Shown piece by piece: positions 1 through 5,632 of a DNA stretch of 6,242 nucleotides. This stretch comes from JASFRI01 sp050115015 (GTDB lineage: Bacteria; Acidobacteriota; Polarisedimenticolia; CBDVAL01), in the NCBI GenBank assembly GCA_050115015.1, contig JASFRI010000256.1:1-6242 (forward strand). Direction: 5' to 3'. Made by a program: the position numbers and the translations under genes. Below the pieces are notes generated by a model. That model saw nothing but the letters and a program-made list of their open reading frames with translations, was not told the origin of the DNA and did no database searches. Each line of letters starts with the position of its first letter. Positions within the stretch are counted from its first letter, which is position 1.

Positions 1-1
1 C

Positions 2-379
2 CTGCAGGTCGCGCCGGACTTCGCGGAGGTGCGCCGCAGCCTCGGCGTGGCGTACCACCGCCTCGGGCGGGTGGAAGAGGCCCGCAAGGAGTGGGAGCGT
101 GCCGTCGCCGTCGCTCCGGCGGCCGGCCTCGCGCTGGCGGACCTGTGCATGTCGTACCGCCGGGAGGACCTGGATCGCGCCCGCGAGCTGTGCGAGCGGG
201 CGCTGGCGGCCCGCCCGGACCTCGGCGACACCCACTTCGCCATGGCGTACATCGCCCAGGCCTCGGGCGATCCCGGCCGGGCCCGCCGGGAGATCGAGCA
301 GGCCATCCGGCTCTTCCCCGAGGGCCACGCCTCCCTCCCCCTTGCCCGGCGCATCCTCGATCGCATGCCTGACCCCTGA
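2..379 (+). CDS. TPR-repeat protein, C-terminal fragment (5' end outside window)
   Basis: This is the last 125 residues of a protein whose frame is open to the left edge. A GTG at 29 could be read as a start, but the repeat pattern already runs through the residues before it (LQVAPDFAEV), so the true start lies upstream. Three tetratricopeptide repeats are visible, at about residues 5-38, 39-72 and 73-107. Each has the two-helix TPR pattern: small residues at the G/A positions, an A/L-Y in helix A, and a closing A-(3)-P (AVAVAP, ALAARP, AIRLFP). TPRs are protein-interaction scaffolds, and nothing here identifies the partner or any fused catalytic domain. The fragment ends at TGA 377-379, followed by a short tail rich in Arg and Pro. 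It converges on the minus-strand parvulin gene 108 nt away, so it belongs to a separate transcription unit. The TPR assignment is firm; the function is unknown. Confidence 0.86.
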   Translation: MQVAPDFAEVRRSLGVAYHRLGRVEEARKEWERAVAVAPAAGLALADLCMSYRREDLDRARELCERALAARPDLGDTHFAMAYIAQASGDPGRARREIEQAIRLFPEGHASLPLARRILDRMPDP

Positions 380-418
380 CCCCAGACGGTGACGTCAGGC
401 TTTCAGTTCGCACCTTTC

Positions 419-451
419 GGGCCGTTGGCCCGCAAGGCTCCGTGCGGGAGC
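419..451. terminator. Two tandem weak hairpins in convergent gap (possible terminator)
   Basis: Between the convergent TPR gene and parvulin gene there are two short perfect inverted repeats: GGGCC-GTT-GGCCC (419-431) and GCTCC-GTGCG-GGAGC (437-451). Each has a 5-bp GC-rich stem. Neither is followed by a T-run on either strand, so they do not look like classical intrinsic terminators. In DNA this GC-rich, 5-bp stems also arise by chance. Their position between two converging genes is the only real support. No promoter or small gene is evident in the rest of 380-487. Confidence 0.2.
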
Positions 452-487
452 GCAAGCCAAGATCGGGACCCTGCCATCAAGCTCGCG

Positions 488-1390
488 TCAGGGGGCGGGG
501 GTGGTCGCGGCGCGGATCGCCTCGTCGTCGATGGAGATGTCGTAGCGGGCGGAGAGCTGCTCGAACAGGGACTCCCGGGCCCCCTCGACGCGGCGGCGAT
601 CATAGTCGGCGAGGACGCGATCCCGGATCTCGTCGAGATCGCGGTCGCGGCCGTCGAGCCGCTGGCGGACGTGGACGAGGTGCAGGCCGTAGCCGGAGCG
701 CAGCGGGCCGTGCCACCCGGGATCCAGGGAGAAGAGATCCTCGGCGAACCGGTCCCCGAAGATCATGCCCACCTCCATCGGGGTGACCAGCGAGTACTCC
801 CGGTCCAGCGGGAAGGGGTCGCCGAGCCCGCCCCTGTCCCCGGCCGCGGTCGACGCCGCGGTGCCGGCCGGTCCGACCGGCTCCTGCCCGGAGCTGCGGC
901 GCAGCTCGACGAGGAGGCGTTCGGCATCTTCCTCCGCCGCCGCGCCCCTTCGGTCGACGTCGAAGTAGATGTGGGAGAAGGTCACCCGCGCCGGGACACG
1001 ATACTCCGCGCCGTGATTTTCGAAGAACCGTCGCAGCTCCTGGTCGGTGGGGTCGGGACGCGGGGCGACGTCCTGGGAGAGCATCTCCAGCTTCTGTGCC
1101 ATGCGCCGCCGCACGACCGGATCGTCCCGGTCCAGCCCCATCGCAACCGCTTGGCGATACAGCACCTCCTCCCGCAGTCGCGAGCGGACCAGACCGCGCA
1201 GCTCCTCCTCCGTGGGCGGGCGGCGCCACTGCCCCTCGAACCCATCGGCCAGCCGGGCGATCTCCTCCGCGTCGATCTCGATGTGGCGCTCCGGTGAGCC
1301 ACCCAGACGATCGCCGGTCAGCAGGTAGACCAGGACCAGCCCCGCCCCGAGCAAGGCGAACTGGAGCAACGGCTCGCGAAGGAGCTTCAT
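488..1390 (-). CDS. Membrane-anchored parvulin-type peptidyl-prolyl cis-trans isomerase
   Basis: This 300-residue protein catalyses cis-trans isomerisation of Xaa-Pro bonds and should face the periplasm as a folding helper. One hydrophobic segment (residues 8-26, after MKLLREP) has no clear cleavage site and probably acts as an anchor. A charged helical region follows (about 37-130; EEELRGLVRSRLREEVLYRQ), typical of SurA/PpiD-like chaperone arms. The parvulin domain spans about 133-245. It contains the FSHIYF strand with H140, the GGLGDPF segment, and the closing YGLHLVHV strand with H237; these two His match the paired His of the parvulin active site. A low-complexity Ala/Gly/Ser loop (about 166-187) interrupts the domain. 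The start is ATG 1390, with AGGAGAGG five bases upstream. It overlaps the stop of the HupE-like gene by 4 nt (ATGA), implying translational coupling. The frame stays open far upstream of 1390, but that part is out-of-phase shadow of the HupE-like gene. The family is confident; the client is unknown, with the coupled membrane protein the first candidate. Confidence 0.9.
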   Translation of the reverse strand: MKLLREPLLQFALLGAGLVLVYLLTGDRLGGSPERHIEIDAEEIARLADGFEGQWRRPPTEEELRGLVRSRLREEVLYRQAVAMGLDRDDPVVRRRMAQKLEMLSQDVAPRPDPTDQELRRFFENHGAEYRVPARVTFSHIYFDVDRRGAAAEEDAERLLVELRRSSGQEPVGPAGTAASTAAGDRGGLGDPFPLDREYSLVTPMEVGMIFGDRFAEDLFSLDPGWHGPLRSGYGLHLVHVRQRLDGRDRDLDEIRDRVLADYDRRRVEGARESLFEQLSARYDISIDDEAIRAATTPAP

Positions 1391-3636
1391 CGCAGCCTCT
1401 CCTGCGCGAGCACGTCGATGGCGCGCAGTTTCCAGGTCCCGGCGTTGGGGACGATCTCCAGCCGCGCGTCGTAGCGGTTCTGCCGGAAGTGGCGGTGCCC
1501 GAAATGGGTGACCATCCCCCCGACGGTCCAGACTGCGTGGACGGTGAAGCCGTCCCGGGCCGCGGCGATCCCGTCGGCCTCCAGCACCTCCACGGCCTCC
1601 ACCCGGGCACGGGCGCCGCCGCGCTCCTCCATCTCCAGGGCATGCCGCTGCTGCAGGTAGATCGTCTCGAGGGCCTCGCCGGTGACCGCGACGGCGAGGC
1701 GGTCGTAGATCGCCTCCGGCGCACGGTATTCCAGCGCGCGATAGATCCCCGGGAGCAAACCGGCGAGGATGCGCCGCGCCTGGCGCGGCGTGGGGGTCCC
1801 GCCGCCGGTCCCCGGCACGGCGAGGGCGGTCGGGGCGACGGGGCCGACGATCACCGCCGCCGCAAGCAGCACGCGGGCCGCGGCCAGGCCGGCGCCGGCG
1901 CGGCGCCGGCGGACCCCGGCGGCAAGGAGCAGTCCGGCCACCAGGACCAGCGGGATCGACAGCCAGGGGACCCGCACCGTCACCGGCTCGACCTCCACCG
2001 CGGCGACGTCGGGGATCGGCTGCTCGGAGAGGGTGTTCTCCCACACCAGCGCCGGGTCGGCCGCCGATAGGGTCAGCGTCCGCACCGACTCCGGGTCGAT
2101 CACCGTCGCGGGGATCGCGGTAACCCCCGCGGGCGGCGGCTGCCAGCGCAGCTCGACTGCATCGGCCATGCCCGGGACGGGGAAGGCGATCACCACGCCG
2201 ACGACGGCGGATGCGACGCTCTCCGGTATGGGCCGTGGCCGCGGCAGCGCCCCGGTCGGGTCCACCGTCATGAAGTAGGCGCGCTGCACCACGCCGGCGG
2301 CGGGCCGGCCGTCGATACGCACTCTCGATCGCTCGAGCACCAGCGACGCCAGCCGTTCCACGAGCGCATCCTGTGCCGCCGGGTCGATGGTCCCGTCCGC
2401 AGCCAGCCCGAGTTCCCGGGCCAGCCCTGCCAGGCGCAGCATGGCCTCGTGCCGGACCTCGAACGGCTCGATGGAGAGGAAGCTCTGGAGCGTCGCCCCG
2501 GATCCCGGCGTGGCGATGCCGGCGGGCGGCGCGGTGGCCGCCGGGGTTGCCTCCCAGGGGAGTCCCGTGGGCACGTCGGAGGCCGGCGCCGGCAGCCCGA
2601 TCCCCAGGGAGAGCCCCACGGCCAGCGCCATCCCCCCGGAGCCGGCGGCGTAGGCCAGGGGGGAGCGCAACCTGGACGACGCCGGTGACAGGAGCCACGC
2701 CACGCCCGCCGCCCCCGCCAGGTGCACGGCGTCCATCCCGAGGATCGCGATCAGCCGTCCGGGGAGCGTTGCCCCCGCCCCGCCCGCGAGCGCGCCGGCC
2801 AGCCCGAGTCCGTGGAGCAGCCCGGCCGCGGCGGCCACGGCGGACATGGGCCGGCTCGATGCGGCGGGGCGCAGCGCCTCCCGGGCGAGCAGCGCCGCGG
2901 CGGCACCCAGGGCGATGGCGGTCGCCGGGACCAGCCCGGCGGGGAAGCGTCCGGCCAGGGGCGCCCCGGCCAGCTGTCCCAGGGAGAAGGCGGTTACCAG
3001 GCGCACCACACCCAGGGGGGCGCCCGGGCCGGCCCCCACGGACGCCAGCCGTCTCGAGGGCGTCGCCGCCGCCCGGGCCCCGGCCGCGGCCAGCACCCCC
3101 GTCGCGAGCAGGAAGGCCACGTGAATCCAGGACCCCGCGGCGTGAGCCGCTCCTGCCAGGAGGTCGCGTCGTGCCTCCCGCAGGCGGTCCGGGGCCGCCG
3201 TTCCCTCCGGTAGCTGCCAGGACCGCTCGCCGGGATTCAGCACGTGGGCGAATCGATCGCCGGAGATCAGCTCGACCTGCACCACGGTGGCCAGCGTCAG
3301 GCGCGGATCCGGATACCGCATCCCGACGGGACGCCCGGCGAGGGATTCGTCGCAGCGCCAGCGCTGCGAGAGGCGCCTGGCGGCGGACTCCTCCACGACC
3401 CGAGGCTCGCCCTGCGGCCGGCACCGGTCCGGAAGCTCGGGCCGGGGGACCGCCCCGGGGGGCAGCGACAGGGGAACTCGCCAGTTCAGGTCGTAGAGGC
3501 CCGGGTCCCGCTCGACGATCCGCAGGTGAGCCGGGGGGGCGACGTCCGGCCGCCCGGGCGTGGGCAGGATCGCCAGGATCAGCGCGGCGGGGCCGAGCCA
3601 CCGGCGCCGCGCGACCGCGATCCGACCCGGTTGCAT
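1387..3636 (-). CDS. HupE/UreJ-like polytopic membrane protein with extra C-terminal membrane/periplasmic module
   Basis: This 749-residue protein starts at ATG 3636, which gives a signal-peptide-like N-terminus (RRR, then a hydrophobic run at about 14-25, then PTPGRP). The frame extends to 3801, but that part overlaps glgC and the hairpin and looks non-coding. Residues 31-155 are a predicted periplasmic domain, opening with a pattern (PPAHLRI..DPGLYDLNWRVP) like the N-terminus of long HupE/UreJ proteins. Six hydrophobic segments follow (about 158-182, 208-230, 233-252, 264-284, 294-316, 326-349). They include LLHGLGLAGAL (273-283), the HupE 'HG' motif, and Arg-bearing loops that fit the positive-inside rule. 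A Pro/Ala linker (350-384) leads to a soluble domain (385-557), two more membrane segments (about 559-575 and 584-606) joined by RRRR, and a C-terminal domain (607-749) with HFGHRHFRQNRY at 711-722. HupE-type proteins are nickel/cobalt permeases, but several signature polar residues differ here, so transport is not assured. The C-terminal half resembles, from memory, uncharacterised proteins encoded beside HupE and parvulin genes elsewhere. No clear ribosome site precedes 3636. Confidence 0.78.
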   Translation of the reverse strand: MQPGRIAVARRRWLGPAALILAILPTPGRPDVAPPAHLRIVERDPGLYDLNWRVPLSLPPGAVPRPELPDRCRPQGEPRVVEESAARRLSQRWRCDESLAGRPVGMRYPDPRLTLATVVQVELISGDRFAHVLNPGERSWQLPEGTAAPDRLREARRDLLAGAAHAAGSWIHVAFLLATGVLAAAGARAAATPSRRLASVGAGPGAPLGVVRLVTAFSLGQLAGAPLAGRFPAGLVPATAIALGAAAALLAREALRPAASSRPMSAVAAAAGLLHGLGLAGALAGGAGATLPGRLIAILGMDAVHLAGAAGVAWLLSPASSRLRSPLAYAAGSGGMALAVGLSLGIGLPAPASDVPTGLPWEATPAATAPPAGIATPGSGATLQSFLSIEPFEVRHEAMLRLAGLARELGLAADGTIDPAAQDALVERLASLVLERSRVRIDGRPAAGVVQRAYFMTVDPTGALPRPRPIPESVASAVVGVVIAFPVPGMADAVELRWQPPPAGVTAIPATVIDPESVRTLTLSAADPALVWENTLSEQPIPDVAAVEVEPVTVRVPWLSIPLVLVAGLLLAAGVRRRRAGAGLAAARVLLAAAVIVGPVAPTALAVPGTGGGTPTPRQARRILAGLLPGIYRALEYRAPEAIYDRLAVAVTGEALETIYLQQRHALEMEERGGARARVEAVEVLEADGIAAARDGFTVHAVWTVGGMVTHFGHRHFRQNRYDARLEIVPNAGTWKLRAIDVLAQERLR
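1396..1403 (-). promoter_or_regulatory. Shine-Dalgarno site of the parvulin gene
   Basis: AGGAGAGG on the minus strand lies five bases before the ATG at 1390, inside the last codons of the HupE-like gene. It fixes the parvulin start and supports translation re-initiation through the ATGA overlap. Confidence 0.7.
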
Positions 3637-3655
3637 CCGGACCGTCCCGGGGGAG

Positions 3656-3722
3656 CTAGGAGCCCGTCCGGGCCATGGCTTCATCGCCGCAACAGAGGTC
3701 CATGACCCGGACGGGCTCCTAG
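3656..3722 (-). repeat. Near-perfect 22-bp inverted repeat (hairpin), possible dispersed palindromic element or terminator
   Basis: The arms are 3656-3677 and 3701-3722, separated by a 23-nt loop; 3678 and 3700 can add a 23rd pair. The arms read CTAGGAGCCCGTCCGGG... and its complement. The only mismatch is 3673 with 3705. It is C-A on the plus strand but becomes a G-U wobble in minus-strand RNA, so the hairpin is fully paired only in the transcript that carries glgC. The TAG stop codon of glgC (3721-3719) lies in the outer stem. There is no T-run after the stem on the minus strand, so this is not a textbook intrinsic terminator. It lies exactly between the carbon-metabolism genes and the envelope genes. 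It could be a 3' RNA-stabilising stem, an attenuator, or one copy of an interspersed palindromic element. Confidence 0.8.
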
Positions 3723-4984
3723 ATCGCCGTCCCGTCGGGGACGACGGCGTTTTTCGGCACGACGATGATCCCTTCCCGCAGCACCCAGCCGGGACCCTCA
3801 CCGTCCTGCCGGCCCGACCCGTTCACCAGCCGGACGTCCCGGCCGATACGCGCGTTCTTGTCGACGATGGCGTCCTGGATCACCGTCCCCGGCCCGATCC
3901 CCGGCCGCCCCGCTGCGTCCTCCTCCGGCTCGTCGAGGCCCATCACCAGGCTGCGGCGGATCGTCGCGCCGCGGATCTCCGAGCGGATGCCGACGATGGA
4001 GTCCTCGATCTCCGAATCCCGCACCCGCGAGCCCTCCGCGAGGAGCGAGCGCGAGAAACGGACGTTGTCGAGACGCGCCGGGGGAAGGAACCGCGGATGC
4101 GTGAAGAACGCCCATCCGGGATCGTGGAAGTCGAAGGGCGGGTCCGGCCGCACGAGGTCCAGGTGCGCGTCGTAGAACGCCCGGATGGTCCCGATGTCCC
4201 GCCAGTAGCCGTTGAAGAAGTGGGCCTGGACTTTCCTTGATTCCAGGCACCCGGGGATCACGTTGTGTCCGAAGTCATGCAGCTCGTTGTCCAGGGATTC
4301 CCGCAGCACGCGCTTGCGGAACAGGTAGATCCCCATCGAGGCTAGGTACGGACGTTCCGACGGCACCCCTCGCTCCGCCAGGAGCGCCGGGTCGACCTCC
4401 ATGCCGGCACGGGCGGCGGCGTCCTTCGGCTTCTCCCGGAACTCCACCACCCGCCCCGTGCCGTCCACGCGCACCGCGCCGAAATCGGCGATCCCCTCGG
4501 CGGAACAGGGGAGGACCGCCAGGGTGATGTCGGCGTCATGCTCGAGGTGGTCGCGCAGCATCCTCCGGTAGTCCATCCGGTACATGTGGTCCCCGGAGAG
4601 GATCAGCACCAGGTCACCACGCAATTCGGTGAGGATGGGGAGGTTCTGCCGCACCGCGTCGGCGGTTCCCTGGTACCAGCCCAGACTGTCCGGGGTCTGC
4701 TGCGCCGCCAGGATCTGCACGAACCCCCGGGAGAAGCGGTGAAACGCATATGTGCGCACGATGTGGCGGTGCAGGGAGACGGAGTTGAACTGCGTCAGCA
4801 CGAACATGCGCAGCATGTCGGAGTGGATCGAGTTGCTGATGGGGATGTCGATCAGCCGGAACTTCCCCGCGATCGGCACCGCCGGCTTGCTCCGGAGCCG
4901 GGTGAGCGGATCGAGCCGCTGCCCGCGGCCGCCGCCGAGGATCGCGACGGTGACGTCGGCGATGCGGTCCTTCCAGTCGCTCAT
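3719..4984 (-). CDS. glgC: Glucose-1-phosphate adenylyltransferase (ADP-glucose pyrophosphorylase)
   Basis: This cytoplasmic enzyme makes ADP-glucose and PPi from ATP and glucose-1-phosphate, the committed step of bacterial glycogen synthesis. The protein is 421 residues, full length for the family. The nucleotidyltransferase domain contains LGGGRGQRLDPLT (16-28), KPAV (33-36), WYQGTADAV (103-111), the metal-binding SGDHMY (130-135, D132), the sugar-phosphate EKP (184-186, K185) and YWRDIGT (260-266). A left-handed beta-helix follows from about 300 (hexapeptide-like ATIRRSLV, GTVIQDAIV, NARIGRDV). Two lysines, K376 (DKNARIG) and K411 (VVPKNAVVPDG), match those that bind 3-phosphoglycerate in cyanobacterial and plant enzymes. 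The position equivalent to the fructose-1,6-bisphosphate lysine of the E. coli enzyme (K39) is leucine (L30). The start is ATG 4984, overlapping the preceding stop by 4 nt (ATGA); only a weak AGG lies upstream, so coupling to the PEBP gene is likely. The open frame beyond 4984 to 5587 is shadow. The stop TAG sits inside the strong hairpin. Confidence 0.96.
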   Translation of the reverse strand: MSDWKDRIADVTVAILGGGRGQRLDPLTRLRSKPAVPIAGKFRLIDIPISNSIHSDMLRMFVLTQFNSVSLHRHIVRTYAFHRFSRGFVQILAAQQTPDSLGWYQGTADAVRQNLPILTELRGDLVLILSGDHMYRMDYRRMLRDHLEHDADITLAVLPCSAEGIADFGAVRVDGTGRVVEFREKPKDAAARAGMEVDPALLAERGVPSERPYLASMGIYLFRKRVLRESLDNELHDFGHNVIPGCLESRKVQAHFFNGYWRDIGTIRAFYDAHLDLVRPDPPFDFHDPGWAFFTHPRFLPPARLDNVRFSRSLLAEGSRVRDSEIEDSIVGIRSEIRGATIRRSLVMGLDEPEEDAAGRPGIGPGTVIQDAIVDKNARIGRDVRLVNGSGRQDGEGPGWVLREGIIVVPKNAVVPDGTAI

Positions 4985-5619
4985 CCGCGCAGCCTGGGGT
5001 TGAGCGTGTACGTGCCCACCCAGGAGCCCTGCGCCAGGACGTGCCCCTTCATCGCCTCCAGGGCCTCGGGTCCGCCGAAGCGTCCCTCCAGACCGAGGCC
5101 CTCCACGTCGAGGGCGTAGACGGTGAATTGGTAATGGTGGATGAGACTGTCGTTCCAGGGCGGGCACGGGCCGTCGTAGCCGCCGTAATCTCCCTGCATC
5201 CCCTCCGCCCCGGCGAACCAGTCGGTGTAGTTGTTGATGCCGCGAACGCCGTTCGGGGTCGGCCCGATCGGCTTGCCGCCCTTGGTGACCCCGTCCGAGT
5301 CCGCCCCGGCCTCCAGGAACGAGCGCGAGGCGGGGATGTCCATGAGGACCCAGTGGAAGAAGTCGACCCGCGGCAGGTCCGCCGGCACCTCGCGTCCCTC
5401 CTGGTTGACGTCGTCGGGCTTCGAGGGGACGTCGGGGTCGCGGCAGACGATGGCGAAGGAGCGGGTACCGTCCGGAGCGCCCGACCAGCGGATCGCCGGG
5501 CTCCGGTTCCTCCCGAGGGCGATGTGCTCCTTGGGGTCGGGGACCCCGAAGGCGTGCTCCTCGGGGATCGGGCTGCCGTCCGCCCACGCATCGATCGTCA
5601 CCTGCAGCTTCGCGATCAT
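4981..5619 (-). CDS. YbhB/YbcL-type Raf-kinase-inhibitor-like protein (PEBP family)
   Basis: This 212-residue cytoplasmic protein of the phosphatidylethanolamine-binding family has no signal peptide. The family's anion-binding pocket is visible in order: CRDPDVP (59-65), FFHWVL (87-92), GYDGPCPP (147-154) and the HHYQFTVYALD strand (161-171), with H89 and the D-P-D residues lining the pocket. Bacterial members have no well-established biochemical role, so no reaction is assigned. At 212 residues it is longer than E. coli YbhB (about 158). Part of the excess is an insertion at about 66-86 between the DPDVP and HW motifs (SKPDDVNQEGREVPADLPR), and there is more between 105 and 145. The start ATG 5619 follows a very strong GGAGGAGGAG site. 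It begins 13 nt after gpmA and overlaps glgC by 4 nt, so it sits in the middle of a carbon-metabolism operon. The family is confident; the role is unknown. Confidence 0.93.
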   Translation of the reverse strand: MIAKLQVTIDAWADGSPIPEEHAFGVPDPKEHIALGRNRSPAIRWSGAPDGTRSFAIVCRDPDVPSKPDDVNQEGREVPADLPRVDFFHWVLMDIPASRSFLEAGADSDGVTKGGKPIGPTPNGVRGINNYTDWFAGAEGMQGDYGGYDGPCPPWNDSLIHHYQFTVYALDVEGLGLEGRFGGPEALEAMKGHVLAQGSWVGTYTLNPRLRG

Positions 5620-5622
5620 CGT

Positions 5623-5632
5623 CTCCTCCTCC
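5623..5632 (-). promoter_or_regulatory. Strong Shine-Dalgarno site of the PEBP gene
   Basis: GGAGGAGGAG on the minus strand fills almost all of the 13-nt gap between the gpmA stop (5635-5633) and ATG 5619, with a best core-to-start spacing of about 8 nt. It fixes the start codon. It is the strongest ribosome site in the window, whereas the downstream glgC has only a weak one. This suggests that ribosomes loaded here also serve glgC through the ATGA overlap. Confidence 0.75.

Noticed and set aside
389..1297. Plus-strand open frame of 302 codons opposite the parvulin gene
   Set aside because: No family features are visible, and the minus strand encodes a clear parvulin domain over the same bases.
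1772..1790. Perfect 9-bp inverted repeat CGCCGCGCC-T-GGCGCGGCG
   Set aside because: It lies inside conserved coding sequence of the HupE-like protein (RQARRILAG region), has a one-base loop, and is made only of C/G-rich codons. Chance is the simplest explanation.
1885..1915. GCCGGCGCC-type palindromic low-complexity run
   Set aside because: It encodes the Arg/Ala/Gly-rich loop after a membrane segment (RRRRAGAGLAA). Biased composition explains it, and no spaced repeat unit is present.
1096..2070. Plus-strand open frame of 324 codons over the parvulin start and the HupE-like C-terminus
   Set aside because: It is a low-complexity antisense shadow spanning the boundary of two real minus-strand genes.
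1391..3601. Minus-strand frame continuous with the parvulin, open up to 3601 (would give a protein of about 1037 residues)
   Set aside because: Upstream of 1390 the translation is Arg/Gly/Pro-rich low-complexity sequence in the wrong frame of the HupE-like gene. The parvulin has a clear ATG, ribosome site and anchor segment at 1390.
2373..3659. Long plus-strand open frame (428 codons) opposite the HupE-like gene
   Set aside because: The translation is Arg/Pro/Ala/Gly-rich with no recognisable domain. It is the usual antisense open frame of very GC-rich coding DNA, and the minus-strand protein has a signal peptide, membrane segments and family motifs.
3637..3801. Earlier starts for the HupE-like gene (3801, or ATG 3684 in the hairpin loop)
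   Set aside because: The extension would run through the hairpin and overlap the end of glgC, and its composition is low-complexity Ser/Arg/Pro. ATG 3636 gives a proper signal-peptide-like N-terminus. The 3684 start cannot be fully excluded.
4985..5587. Upstream extension of the glgC frame to 5587
   Set aside because: It lies entirely over the PEBP gene in another frame and has shadow composition. GlgC family sequence begins just after ATG 4984, and 421 residues is the normal length.
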